Origin: Patiria miniata
Taxonomy: Eukaryota > Echinodermata > Asteroidea > Valvatida > Asterinidae
Length of the DNA: 64,000 nucleotides
Direction: 5' to 3'
Assembly (NCBI RefSeq): GCF_015706575.1
Contig: NW_024037069.1
Location: 36,229,315-36,293,314, forward strand
The first letter of the stretch is position 1; each line of letters starts with the position of its first letter. A program made the translations under genes and the position numbers. This document shows, in pieces, positions 37,501 to 47,485 of this stretch. The notes below the pieces were generated by a model. That model searched no databases. It had not been told where the DNA came from and was given only the letters and a program-made list of their open reading frames with translations.

Positions 37501-40500
37501 ATTTCTTAATTTCTTCTAAATGACAGCAAGTCAGACGGAACAATTTTATGGGGTGTTTAGTACTAGTACGATCTTTAATCCAAGTGAGCTTTTTGATAAT
37601 AATTTGGTAGGTTACATTTGGGATAAATGCAAATGATCCTGTCTGTGTTTAAGAGAGAGATTTAAACTGAAAGAAAACAGTTTAGGCTAAGGAATAAAGA
37701 AAAAAAAGGAATAAAATGTTCTGAATTTTTTTTTAGACACATTCATTATAGACTTTAAATGAATTCTAAGTAAACATTTGTGCCAAATGAAAATACTATT
37801 TATGACTGAGTTTGTGTTGAGTCGTGTGTAATGCGTTCACCGTTCTGTTAAACACCCATGTAGAAGATGGATGTAGATTTCTACATAGACATCCACGCCC
37901 ACTCTACGCTGATGAACGGTTTCATGTACGGCAATGTGTACGATGATCCAGTGCGCTACGAGAAACAAGCCGTGTTCCCCAGACTGATGTGTGCTAACGC
38001 TGAAGATTTCTCAATGGTAAGTGAAAACATGGCAGGGTCTGAAATGGGTATTCTTTGGCTACGACTCTACTTTTTGGCCATTGATGAGCTGTGGAGTTAG
38101 CCATAGCCTGAGGCATTAATGCTTCAAGTTAGTGTGACTTTGAGTTAACCTTCAGTTACCTTTACAACAATGGAGATAGATCTTTATATATACATGTATG
38201 GCTTAGTCTGAATCAGCTATTTTATGGCTTCGGCTTCCATTTTGATATTGGAGCCTTTGGTGAAAAGTCATAGCAGTAGTCAAATATGCCTGTTTCGGAC
38301 ATGGCTAATTTCAAGTTATAATATGTATTCACAGTTTTCCCAGCCTTAACTTTGAAACTCTGTTAGTTGAATGGACAAACCCATTCTCAACCAAAAGCAT
38401 AATAGTATTTCTGTAGATGAAAGAAATCGCTAAAAGTTGTTAAATTTGTATTGCCTGCTGAAAATGTAATTCACTTTCTTCCATTGAGCCAATCCCTTCA
38501 TTTGTATCCATGGGCGTCGCTAGGATTTTTTCTTGAGGGGGGCAAAACATATTTTTACCCCCAAAAATACTGTATTTCTCAACATTTTCTCGAATTATCA
38601 GTTTTAGAGGGGGGCAGGGACATCCCCCCAACCCATTAAATTTACACCACTATGACTTCGCGCCTCTTTTTCTTTTCTTTTTTCCTCTTTTTTTTTCTTC
38701 CTTTTTTTTGTGTTGGCTTTTCCGGGGGGGGGGGGGGGGGGGGGGGGGGAGCAAGCGCCCCCTTGCCCCCCCTCGAGACGCCCATGTTTGTATCGATGAC
38801 CTACCCTGATAACCAGCCATCAAATAGATTTTACCGTGAAGTTTCTATTCTGGTTCCCCTTTGACATTCCCACAACCTTGAGGAGAAGATTTTTTACTCT
38901 TCCCACTCCTGAAAGTACAAATGTCCTCTTTCCTCTACACCAAACATCCTTGCAGTTTTTTTTATATAAATAGTATTGCTCATGGCACAGACCTGATGTA
39001 TTAGATTATAGTGGGGTGCTAATGGCATTAACGTACCCTGACGTACGTGTACAAGGGCGTGTGTGTAATCCTCACAACTTACCCTTCTTCTGTTCCCAGT
39101 CATTCATTAGGACTCACGGATTCAGTCACGTATTGTTTTTTTCTTCCGCCATTCCACAATGGAAGGGGGAGGGTTATTATCTGGAGGATTTCTAGCCCTT
39201 AAATTCTTGAAACCGAACATTAATTGTCTGCCTGAATTTGTTGGATGTACCTGTACAACAACGATCTGTTGATTTTTGGAGTTATAAAAATGCAATCAGT
39301 TGAATAATTGAGCTATTAAGTAGGAAGATGATTTGGATTTTTCTTAATTAAAGTCCGGCCTTGGATTATGGTTTGGATGAATGCAAGGGCTTTTTCTTCA
39401 TGGATGTGTCATGACATTCATTCCAATTGGATATCTTTTTCCACATATTGCAGGCGTGAAAGTTTTTGATTCTCATAGTTCTATTTGTCAAGGGATACCT
39501 TCTGAGAAGCCTTCTTATGAAATGACATGACCAGTCACCAATTCTTATCCAGATACCAAAACTGATCTTCATTTTTCTTGGGGGAAAAAACCCAATATTT
39601 TGACTTCGAAGTTGTCGCATTCGTCACGTTTTTTTCTTTTTATTCTTTTGTAAATTTGAGTGTGTGTGGAGGTGTATTTTGAAAATTATTTTGTGACCAT
39701 CGTGTTCAGAGCATATTCATGTGTATTCAGTGATTGTCCTGATGCCCTGTAAAATGTAAATTAAATTGAACTGCGTGATTGATTTATTTTAATAAAACTG
39801 TTTAAGTATCTAATTTAGTTTTTACAATGAAGACAGATCGGTGAAAGCAGACCAATATACCAACGTTTTTAGGTTGTAAGTGAACATCAATAAACATTTA
39901 TCAAATCACAAGTAGATAATTAATTTCAATTCAAGAGAAATAATGCAATGAAAGACAATATGAATGATGACTAGGGACTCAGATTTTAAATAAATTGTCT
40001 GTAATTCAGCTAAATTGATTGAAAAATTGACCGAAAATGCTATTTTTCATTGGACTATCAGTTGCAAAATTTGATAGGAAAAACGAAGAGTTAAAAACCC
40101 ACTGACAACTACTAAATGTTAGGATGATTGTTCATTGGAGAAAAAAGGATGATTTACATGCACATATGTTAAACTTAATGGCAGTTCATGATTTGAAAAT
40201 GGTCACATTTGGTGGTATTCACTTTTGTTGTCAGATGATTTATCAGTGCAGAAAATCCATCGTCAGTGAAGGATGGATGTAATATTTTAAGTTTTTCAAT
40301 ATAGAGGATGCTTGAAATAAGCTTTGAAGTTGTTTCGGTGTTTTTATACCCTTCTATTTCTTCAGCAGTTTAACTTGCTGTGTTTGATATAGAAATAAAG
40401 ACATTAGCTGTGGTTCTGTTTTTCTAGGCCATTATCTTTGCTCCAAGAGACAAACTCAAAATTCTGAATTCTGAGATAATCCGTGAACAACCACCAAGTT

Positions 40501-43500
40501 AGCTTTCACTCTAAAAAAAAAACCACTTCAAAGTTTTTGCCTTGAAAATGTGTCTTAGCCAATGGGAATGAAGTATTAACTTCACATTCAACATGAGTCA
40601 TTTATGAATCCATTGGCAGCAAACAAGGAAAATAAAACCCTTATCAATCAAAGAGACAAGAAATTCTGTCTCAGAGCGGGATTTATGAGGTAAGAACATT
40701 TTCCCGTCAGGTGTAACAGATTTAAGAATTAGTCACACGTCAGACAAGCTGACAATCCATCCACCTGGCAATGTTTTTGGCGCCAAATCCATCGTAGTAA
40801 AACAAAAAGCAAAGAAGCGAGTGTGAGAGAGAAACGTAACCTTGACGCAGATGAATTCAGTGTTTTTAAGCATGAGTTAGTGGGTGAGTCAGCGCTGAGC
40901 CAGAGTACATTCCGATAGTCTGTAGTGGGTCTGGCCCCCGAGAAAAAAACAAAAAGGTCCCCAGGACGTGCATTGGGATCTGATGACATTCTATAGAGAG
41001 GGAGACGGGGGACTAGTCACACTCTATCAACTGGGAACACGTGGGTTGGCGTAATGTAGTTCCGTCCATTCCCCCCCCCCCCATCCCCGATACCCCCCTC
41101 CTTTCGGCTGATGAAGTGGCCAATACGTCACAGGCGATGACTGTACATTGCATGTATTATAGGATGAGTCTATGCGAGGCTTTGAGAGCGTTATGGAGTA
41201 CAGACCAGGTATGCACAAACAATGATTCATTCCATTCAGGACACATTACAGTCACACCTGTTGAAGGAAAGTCTTGTTTTGTCCTTTTTCCTCCCTTTTT
41301 TGTGTGTGTGAGTCAGATATTCTGATTAATCTTGTGAGACTTTTGATGGGCTGTTGTTCAGCCAAACTGTTTTAGAAACTTTCTGCCCCCTCATTCGTCT
41401 ATGTCACTGCTGAAACAAACAAAAATATAAAAAAAATATAACAAAAATAACAAAAATAAAAAATAAAAAGCAAAGAAAACCAAATGTAAAAGAACCCCAG
41501 CAACCACCCCAGAAAACGTGAACATTTTGAAAATAACCCTTACCAAACAATGAAGTGGCCATTTGTTGGTACTCCACCCTGTCTTCTTCACAGTGCATTT
41601 GGATGGTCTTTAAGGGATAGTCAAAAATCTTTACAGATGCATTAGAACATTTCGAAAAAAAAAACCTCCCCCCAAAAAACCACCCCACACAAACATACAA
41701 AAGCAGTTGCATAAGGCACGCTAATTAATATGTGGGTGTTTCAGCTGACATCTATGATTTTGTAATTCTAGATTCACTCCTTAATCCAGTTGTGCTCCAA
41801 GAATGATTATAAGTAGCAAACAACATGTACTTCCCGACAAAGAAAGTGTCGTTTAAATTCATCCTTAATGTGCTTGAATGGCGAATGGCAAATTACAAAG
41901 ATCTGAGGTAGCGGAGAACAGGAAAAGACCCATATTGGATAGATGTCATCACACATTACATTAAGTTTTACGTTTCATTTACACATTTAGAGTTTTTGTC
42001 ACTGACAGTGTAGTGATGCCTAGTAGTTTGATGTTGGTTTCCCAACTAACCATGCTGGTAAACAGACGAGGGCGCTGTTGTAGTTTTACAGACACCACTT
42101 CAAGTGATGTTTTTTCACATTAATGCAGTAGTGAACACTCTTTCTCTTTGTAGAGCGCTACATTCACACATTCATTTTTAAATGAGGAAAATTCTGTGAC
42201 TTTTTTCAAGATGGAATATAATTTTTTGTGTTTTTTAAATATGTACACTGTGATAGCCTTTTAAAGGCTGTAAAACTTTTTGACTATATTTTAAACTGAC
42301 GATTTCACTTTCTGTCAAAACAGAAGGTTGAAACCTTCTGTTGTATATCAATAAAATGAGACTGTCCTTTGTGGTTGCTTCTTGCTGATAAATTCAATTC
42401 CTTCAATTCCTTAGACTTGAGTTGATTTTTCATTGACAATGACAAATCTGAATATCTGTTTAGAATTTCTCTCAATCTTTCAGTTGTGCAGAACGACAAA
42501 GCTCTGACATTTTTTTTCCTGCTCTGATGAAATATTGTCAGTAGGGGAATCTCTGAAAGTCCTTTGCATATTTTGCTCCCTCAGGAAATTGAATGTGGTT
42601 ATGTGAAGGGCACGCATTAACCAATTAGAACTAAAAGCCCAGCGCGTTATCGTACTCAGGTCTATTATGTCAAATTGAAGGGTCTAATCAGGTAGCACGC
42701 ACCAGGAAAGCTGTCAGTGCTACCAAAGACTCACAATCTAAAAAAAGAAGACGAAATCCTTTAAAAAATACGGAAGAAAGAGTTAAAAAAAAAGCAATGC
42801 AGAAACTGCCTCAAGCTTTTTTCTTGTTCGTGTGTTAAATTGCTGTTACGACAGATGTTTTTGGGGGGATTTTTGCTGTTCATTCACCTCGGAATGTAAG
42901 ATTTTCTAGATGTGCGGAGGGTTGTCTGCGATTGATTATGAGAAAAGGAGGGGATGGTCAGTGATGGATTTGAACCATTAGTTCATACTCTTCATGTTTT
43001 AGGGGAGTATTTTTGGAGTGCAGGTCTTGTGACCAGAGATTTATTTCACTCAAGTTATTTAGGAAATAGAGAATTTGTGAACAACAACTTGAAGGCCATT
43101 TGTGATAGAAATGCTGTTCGAAAAGGAAATTTGATCGTTTTCGTGGAAATGGTAGTTTTCAGGTGGGGTGGCCATCCTGGCAGCTATGTTTTGTAATTTT
43201 GAAGGGGGCAAAATGGAAAACACATTGGGAGAAAAATCTTTGATGTATGTTTAATTTTTGTTCTTAATTTTTTTTCATTTTTAAGTTTTCATTTCATATT
43301 GCTGTCTCAGTTTGTTTCATTTTTCAGCTGAAACATGTTTTGAAGTTTACATTTCAGTGATTTTGACAGCGCTCAGTCCTTGACGTACATGTATGTTCAA
43401 AGTCAATGTCATAGCATAAATATAAAAAATAAATATAGTCAGTTTTCTTTTGCTCTTTGTTTTTGATGATTTCAAGAGAACAAAAATATAGTCAAAATCA

Positions 43501-46500
43501 ATGATCCTGATTGCTGTTTGCTGGATTTTCTGAAAGCATGCATGACCGTGTACATCATCTTGGGATCGCAACGTGGCTTCACAGTCACCTTTTTAAGCTT
43601 ATATAGTTTACATACAGTTGGGTTCCAGATGAAATGTACTCTTAGTAAACGTCCACTTAGCCTGGGAAATCCAATGTATGGGAACTAAATATGCCAAATG
43701 TAACTAAAACTATTCCATAATTCACATGGTTCTTTAATTGATTCACTTTTGTGTTTCTCATTTTTCCAAACAGATGAACACATCATTCAACCGTGACGCA
43801 ATGAAGGCAGGTACAGGGCGCCGGTTTCTGGGCGGTATCCTAGATGAAAACTCACTGTGCTATACGTTAGAGGTCTCCTTCTTCTGTTATGCAACTAACG
43901 GTGGCAGCACGCTGGTGCCGTATGATGAAGAAGGATGTATCCTTGCTAATTAGGCCAGGAAGTAGAATACTGGCAAAAGTAACAATGTGGCTTGGATGAT
44001 CTGCGTTTAGCAAAGGTGATAGTTGATGCAGGAATAGATGCTGGCATTGTGTGGTCACTCACAACAGCTCCAGTGTGTAGGGTATGGTACTTGCAAAGTG
44101 TTGTAGTTGACTCCATCACAAGTAAATGACAAGTCCATTCATAAGCATGGGCGATTTTTTCCAGAGGGGGGCAAAGCACATTTTCCCCCAAAATTCCTGT
44201 TCTTTCGCATATTCTCAATTTATCACTTTTCGAGGGTGGACAGGGACATTTGCCCCCCCCCCACCCAACCCATTAAATTAACAACAATACGACTTTGTGC
44301 CTCTTTGTCTTTTTTCTTTTTTTCTCTCTTTTTTTTCTTCTTTTTTTGTGTGCCCCCCTTGCCCCCCCCCCCTCGAGACACCCATGTTCATAAGTCCAGT
44401 CATAGGTAATGGTGGATGAACAATAGCAAAGGAATGCCTTTGAAGTTGTTTTGAATAGCTTGGAATAGAATTGGGACTGGGTGACTTGATATGACCCCCC
44501 CCCCCCCCCCCCCCCCCTGTCAGAAGTGTCCCTCCCTCCCATTACTGGCAACTGACTTATCAACTTCAGACATCAAGCTTCTTAACCAGTTTTACTTCCA
44601 GACATGCGTCTTGGACGTAACCTAGCCAAGACATGTATGGACTACTACAAGCTAACATCACTCATCCAGCCTAAACCCACCATCCTGCCACTCAATCACA
44701 CACAGGTGCAGTACAAGTTCTCAGGTTTTAGCCATTTCAAATTTGTGTGATTATTGCTTTCAATCAAGAAGTATCAGAAATAGATTTACTAGTTTTTTTT
44801 GATTTTTTTTTAAATCTGAGACCTTAGAATTGTTGCTATCCTACTAATTTTCATATAATTCTCAGACCATTTTTATTACTGTTTGAATTCCAGTCAATAT
44901 CGTTCAGCCCTTTTTGATTGTTCCTAATTTTATTCAGTGGCTTTGACCGTAAAAACAGTGTCCTGTAAGATTGTGAAATCGTTTCCAAATTGTTCCTTAA
45001 AATGTCATATAGCTCACAAAATTAGCAATAACATTTAAGATGTTTTTTTTTAAGTAAACGATCCAAGATCCCATCATAAAGGAAAAAAATCAGTATAAAT
45101 GAGCCGTAAATATTAGATATCGTTCATTAATATTTCATATGTATTTGAGGCAGTAAGGGCTCTTCTTTTTATTCTTTGTTAGCTTGGCTAAATATAAAGT
45201 AGCGGTTTTGCCGCGAGTGATAATTTCTGAGACACGAGCGGCAACCAAACACCGGCTTTTTTTGAAGTCGCACCGCTCTGGCATCAAAGATGAATGGCGG
45301 TGGAAATTCCACTCCCTTGTCGAGGGATTTAGTGAGTTGGATCTTTCCGAACCAAATCTTGCGCTAGTCTCTGTGAAGGAATACAGATGCCATGACTTCC
45401 AGATTATAGGAGAATGCCGGCAACAATTGTCCAGGGGAAACGGGAGGGTGGAAAGGAGTTGTGGGTTGGGGGGGGGGGGAGTTGCAGTGCCTGGGTTGGC
45501 CATTGTAGAGTCGTTCAACTTAAACCAAGATTTGGAAATTGTGTTCTTTAGAATAGATGTGATTGAAGTGGGTTGTTTTCTTGGGGGGGGGGGTTGCAAA
45601 TTAGTGGATGATATTTGCCAGTGTTTGATAGGAAAAAAATGACCCCTCTTCCAAAATCAGACATCTGGTGTAAAGAAATGAAATTTTGGGAAGTTTTTGG
45701 TTTGAGTTTGATGTACATGTATACTGAAAGATTTAACAGAATTTGATGACGTTCATGTATACTGAAAGATTTAACAGAATTTGATGACGTTCATGTATAC
45801 TGAAAGATTTAACAGAATTTGATGACGTTCATTTACAATGTATATAGGTAGTAATTGTCTTAACTGATAATCAACTGAACATGGAGTGTAAGCAAACATT
45901 ATTTGCGAACATTGCCAACCTTGGTTGTTTTTCTAGAGGTTTTTTTTGGTGGGGGGGGGGGGGGAGTAATCTGTAATTATTTCTATGCTGACCGGGGTGG
46001 GAATTGAACCCTTGTCACCGGGACAGAAGATGAAAGGATAATTGAACCAACCCAATGTACAGATGCAATGAATGTGCTTCACAAAAAGACAAAACTACAT
46101 GTGCATCAGTTTTGATATTGGTTCTAGCTTGTTTATTAGAAACGGACAGACCATAAGCAAAAAAAAAAATCTTTTGAGTTCATCGACCAGTAGGACTTTG
46201 TTCCGCAGTGCCGCAGGGCTCCTAATTCCTCACATTCGTAATGTTGTGCAACTGGTTTCTGGCCACTAATCAACCATGCCACATGTGGCATAATGTTCAA
46301 TCAAAAAGAGAAAATAAGAGCCAGAACACCTGATGCTTTTAGCGTTAAATCAATTAGTCCGTTAAGAGATCAATGGGGAAGGGACGTAATGGTCGGGATG
46401 TCGTTGTGATGAGTACATTAATGGAAGTTTGATGGGTGGGCTGGGAGCGCACTGCAGGGATGATGGGGGGGGGGGGTGGTGGTTTACGGTGATGGAAGCA

Positions 46501-47485
46501 TTTCAGTTGTGGCTCTAGGGGCTTTCACAGTGGGTTGATTTTGGATATTTGATCAAAATTCAGAGGAAAAGTTGTAGATTTGAAGAACGCCGTGATGGAG
46601 TCCAATACTGCAGTGACATAGCATTCATTCTCAGTGCCTCAATTTTTGGAGCTATTCCCAACACGAACAGGTCAAGTTTTTCTCAGATCTAAGAAAGAGC
46701 TATTAGTATTTGTTTTCATTCCTTCCAACTTGGATTGTTGCATTCTCCTCTGCTCCTTTCAGCAGGATTAACAACTCGTCCTGACCAAAATAGCCCTTGG
46801 TTCTTTACATTGTTTTTGATTCATGAGGTTTTGTATCAATTTGTCATTCAGTGACTGTTGAGCAGCTGTTTTCGTGATATGTGCAAAGAATTAATGCCAG
46901 ATTGTTGCTAGCTACGGGGTTATTTCACACTACATTTAGACCCAGCCCTGGGGTCTGTAGCGGCCATTGACCCAAGTTGCTCTGATATATCTTCTTTATG
47001 TTACCAACTTCCACAAACAATCTCAGAAGTCAAGTCGCTGGCTTTTCTTTGGCTCTGATGGGCATTATTGGGATCCCAGGGCATCATTACTGGAGGAGTT
47101 AATCAGTTTTTCACAGTTTTAATCAAAACTAAGCTCTTTTTTTGGCCGTCCATCTTCTGGGTGGAGAATTGGGACCTTCGGCTTGCACCATTATCTGTGG
47201 CCACTGCAGACCCCTAACTGATTTTAATTTTAAACCACACTTGTATAAGTGCTCTACGACCTAGCTATCTATAACCTTCCCTAATTTCATTGTTTGTTTC
47301 TCTTACAGAGACGGAAGGGGTCATCCAAAGGTCACAGGTCAGAGGGCAGGCCACATTCAGAATCCCGCCAGTACCAGTCCCTGAGGGCAGATGTCGTGTA
47401 TGACAACCACAGTCTGAGTGCCCAGAGCATGAACAGCATGGCGGTACAGTTCAGATTACAGCACAGGGATATACATAGGAGGTAG
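16325..47485 (+). CDS. AGBL4: AGBL4 / cytosolic carboxypeptidase 6 (3' part of gene, 9 exons)
   Basis: Joined exons 16325-16541, 25711-25750, 35813-35902, 36313-36427, 37078-37189, 37864-38016, 43774-43936, 44602-44705 and 47309-47485 read as one frame of about 390 residues ending in TAG. Numbered within this partial protein, the M14 carboxypeptidase signatures are RVHPGETP (zinc ligands His105 and Glu108), DLNRHW (Asn164-Arg165, substrate contact), DIHAHS (third zinc ligand, probably His203) and TLEVSFF (catalytic Glu276). Recalled vertebrate CCP6 shares RCPDHRKNYVMSF, PMLNPDGVYLGNYR and AGTGRRFLGG, which favours CCP6 over CCP5. The family acts in the cytosol and removes glutamates from polyglutamylated tubulin and other Glu-rich C-termini. 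The first exon starts with one base completing a codon, so roughly 130 N-terminal residues (about 133 precede this point in the vertebrate protein as I recall it) must lie upstream; I could not find them in 1-16324. All exon phases are compatible. Confidence -1.
19450..19609. repeat. Long hairpin: 76-nt inverted repeat with 7-nt loop
   Basis: Left arm 19450-19525 begins GGGAATAAATATGTGCTTGG; right arm 19533-19609 is its near-perfect reverse complement, with scattered mismatches and a one-base size difference. The loop is about 7 nt. It is probably a foldback transposon derivative; I see no clear flanking target duplication. It lies in the AGBL4 intron between exons A and B. Confidence -1.
20505..20526 (+). 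repeat. Possible tRNA-derived fragment (B box only)
   Basis: GGTTCGAACCCC at 20513-20524 within a T-arm-like palindrome. No convincing A box upstream, so this is a weak call. Confidence -1.
25330..25700. repeat. AT-rich low-complexity stretch with TTGAT motifs
   Basis: Dense repetition of TTGAT, TGATTGAT and GATCAA motifs on both strands without a fixed period. It ends just before the AGBL4 microexon at 25711. Confidence -1.
25711..25750 (+). CDS. AGBL4: AGBL4 exon B (40-nt microexon)
   Basis: A tiny exon between a CATACAG acceptor and a GTAAGA donor. It encodes QQRKLDLLTISAP, matching vertebrate CCP6 QQRKLDLLTITSP. It begins in phase 0 and leaves one base (G) that joins the next exon to make Glu. 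It is flanked by introns of 9.2 and 10.1 kb, so it is easily missed by automatic annotation. Confidence -1.
27224..27743. mobile_element. PIF/Harbinger-like non-autonomous element (TAA TSD)
   Basis: Ends GGGCAAGTTCGCGCAAGAAC and, inverted, GAGCAAGTTCAAGCAAGGAC match at about 15 of 19 positions. A second inverted block GACCAGTGGTTAAC lies inside each end, offset on the left by an insertion. The element is flanked by TAA on both sides (27221-27223, 27744-27746). A three-base TAA duplication suits PIF/Harbinger. Its 520 bp contain no recognisable transposase. Confidence -1.
28190..28270. repeat. Dispersed repeat, copy 1
   Basis: Shares ACCAGCCAAAGTGTCATGCA, then a variable TACAT/GCTTG section and CCCAGCTAA, with 57188-57240. 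Boundaries and class are unknown. Confidence -1.
29740..30480. other. CpG-rich block inside an AGBL4 intron
   Basis: Much richer in G+C and CpG than the surrounding AT-rich intron, with many CGCG, CCGGC and GCGTGAGC-type words. Overlapping frames on both strands have no recognisable product. It also contains an 11-bp inverted pair CGGGCCTACCA (30050-30060) and its complement (30307-30317). It could be an internal promoter, an enhancer or an inserted element. Confidence -1.
32343..32592. mobile_element. TTAA-flanked short inverted-repeat element
   Basis: Flanked by TTAA at 32339-32342 and 32593-32596. The left end CAAGTTCGCACC and the right end, inverted, CCAGTTTGCGCC form a 12-bp imperfect terminal repeat. 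The 250-bp body is CpG-richer than its surroundings and non-coding. TTAA duplications are typical of piggyBac and Kolobok elements; which one is unclear. Confidence -1.
35813..35902 (+). CDS. AGBL4: AGBL4 exon C (HxxE zinc motif)
   Basis: Encodes the VVFVTARVHPGETPASYVCQ segment, containing the HxxE zinc-binding motif of M14 carboxypeptidases. The acceptor follows a T-rich tract ending in AG at 35811-35812. The donor reads GTCGGT, weaker than its neighbours, but the phase join to the next exon (G plus GA, giving Gly) is exact and the protein match continues. Confidence -1.
36313..36427 (+). CDS. AGBL4: AGBL4 exon D (NPDGVYLGNYR)
   Basis: Encodes LIDFLLSQHPIAKVLRDHVV followed by FKIVPMLNPDGVYLGNY, nearly identical to vertebrate CCP6. 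It ends with AG of a split Arg codon before a GTCAGG donor. A 410-nt intron separates it from exon C. Confidence -1.
37078..37189 (+). CDS. AGBL4: AGBL4 exon E (SLMGFDLNRHW)
   Basis: Completes the split Arg and encodes CSLMGFDLNRHW, with the Asn-Arg pair that contacts the substrate carboxylate in this fold, then PWAHPTLHANKHLLMDM. It ends in phase 0 at a consensus GTAAGT donor. The conserved family frame fixes the acceptor at the AG of CACTCAG. Confidence -1.
37864..38016 (+). CDS. AGBL4: AGBL4 exon F (third zinc ligand)
   Basis: Encodes KMDVDFYIDIHAHSTLMNGF, MYGNVYDD and LMCANAEDFSM. The DIHAHS motif supplies the third zinc ligand in the family. It is in phase 0 at both ends, with acceptor CCATGTAG and donor GTAAGT. 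The open frame continues 84 nt past the donor, but that extension has no family similarity. Confidence -1.
38509..38786. mobile_element. Short inverted-repeat transposon, copy 1 (8-bp TSD)
   Basis: Ends are CATGGGCGTC and GACGCCCATG, a 10-bp perfect terminal inverted repeat. It is flanked by the perfect 8-bp direct repeat TTTGTATC (38501-38508 and 38787-38794). The 278-bp body has no coding capacity; it contains a pyrimidine-rich stretch and a run of 26 G (38724-38749). An 8-bp target duplication fits hAT or P superfamilies, and the CATG start recalls P elements. It lies in the AGBL4 intron after exon F. Confidence -1.
42320..42341. repeat. Short perfect hairpin
   Basis: Ten-base arms ACAGAAGGTT / AACCTTCTGT around a GA loop, followed 9 nt later by AATAAA on the + strand. 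Lies in an AGBL4 intron; function unknown. Confidence -1.
43774..43936 (+). CDS. AGBL4: AGBL4 exon G (catalytic glutamate)
   Basis: Encodes MNTSFNRDAMKAGTGRRFLG, then YTLEVSFF, where Glu276 corresponds to the general base of M14 enzymes. It ends one base into a Tyr codon. The donor is GTATCCTTGC, a U12-type 5' splice site rather than the usual GTRAGT. Choosing it restores EEGYMRLGRN, matching vertebrate EEAYMKLGRN. Confidence -1.
43937..44601 (+). other. U12-type (minor spliceosome) intron of AGBL4
   Basis: The intron starts GTATCCTTGC, fitting the U12 donor consensus (R/G)TATCCTT. It contains TTCTTAAC at 44579-44586, close to the U12 branch consensus TTCCTTAAC, with the branch A about 16 nt before the AG. 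There is no long polypyrimidine tract directly before the acceptor. The intron is 665 nt and contains a short transposon copy (44146-44386) and a run of 23 C (44495-44517). Other AGBL4 and POLR1A introns in the window start with U2-type donors. Confidence -1.
44146..44386. mobile_element. Short inverted-repeat transposon, copy 2 (8-bp TSD)
   Basis: Same family and orientation as the element at 38509: shared GAGGGGGGCAAA, CAGGGACAT, CCCATTAAATT and CTCGAGAC segments. The termini are CATGGGCGAT and GACACCCATG, now slightly mismatched. It is flanked by the perfect 8-bp repeat TTCATAAG (44138-44145 and 44387-44394). It is 241 bp, non-coding, and sits inside the U12-type AGBL4 intron. Confidence -1.
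44602..44705 (+). CDS. AGBL4: AGBL4 exon H (end of catalytic domain)
   Basis: Completes the split Tyr and encodes MRLGRNLAKTCMDYYKLTSL, the terminal helix of the carboxypeptidase domain, then IQPKPTILPLNHTQ. The acceptor TTCCAG is preceded by a U12-like branch site, TTCTTAAC. It ends in phase 0 at GTGCAG. Confidence -1.
45717..45830. repeat. 38-bp tandem repeat, 3 copies
   Basis: A unit starting ATGTATACTGAAAG and ending ATGACGTTC repeats at 45717, 45755 and 45793 with essentially no differences, implying a recent origin. It lies in the last AGBL4 intron, not next to an exon. Confidence -1.
45990..46052 (-). repeat. Probable tRNA-derived SINE fragment
   Basis: - strand GGGTTCAATTCCC (B-box-like, 45999-46011) lies downstream of a TTGGTTCAATTATCC stretch resembling an A box. 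The acceptor stem is not conserved. It lies in the last AGBL4 intron. Confidence -1.
47309..47485 (+). CDS. AGBL4: AGBL4 last exon (basic C-terminal tail)
   Basis: Begins after CTCTTACAG in phase 0 and encodes a basic, low-complexity tail (RRKGSSKGHRSEGRPHSES...) that resembles the position and basic character of vertebrate CCP6 tails (RRKEKSPPYKH) rather than their exact sequence. It is open to a TAG at 47483-47485. A possible alternative donor (GTACAG) lies after ATGGCG, so the gene could continue into a further exon. The 3' part of this exon is duplicated directly downstream. Confidence -1.
   Translation, partial: RRKGSSKGHRSEGRPHSESRQYQSLRADVVYDNHSLSAQSMNSMAVQFRLQHRDIHRR

Larger units (their letters stand above)
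35903..37863 (+). other. AGBL4 introns C-D, D-E, E-F
   Basis: Three short introns (35903-36312, 36428-37077, 37190-37863) around exons D and E. No repeat or gene recognised beyond ordinary low-complexity sequence. Confidence -1.
38017..43773 (+). other. AGBL4 intron F-G (5.8 kb)
   Basis: Holds transposon copy 1 (38509), the hairpin at 42320, an A-rich stretch at 41400-41480 and a C run at 41071. No coding exon recognised. Confidence -1.
44706..47308 (+). other. AGBL4 last intron (2.6 kb)
   Basis: Holds the 38-bp repeat (45717), a SINE fragment (45990) and G runs near 45471, 45588, 45951 and 46467. Two overlapping frames of about 150 codons at 45135-45642 are unrecognised and probably chance. 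Confidence -1.

Noticed and set aside
45135..45642. Overlapping frames of about 150 codons on both strands
   Set aside because: No recognisable similarity, low-complexity Gly/Pro stretches from G runs, and located within an AGBL4 intron.
16325..47485. AGBL5/CCP5 instead of AGBL4/CCP6
   Set aside because: RCPDHRKNYVMSF, NPDGVYLGNYR and AGTGRRFLGG match CCP6; CCP5 as I recall it differs at each of these places.
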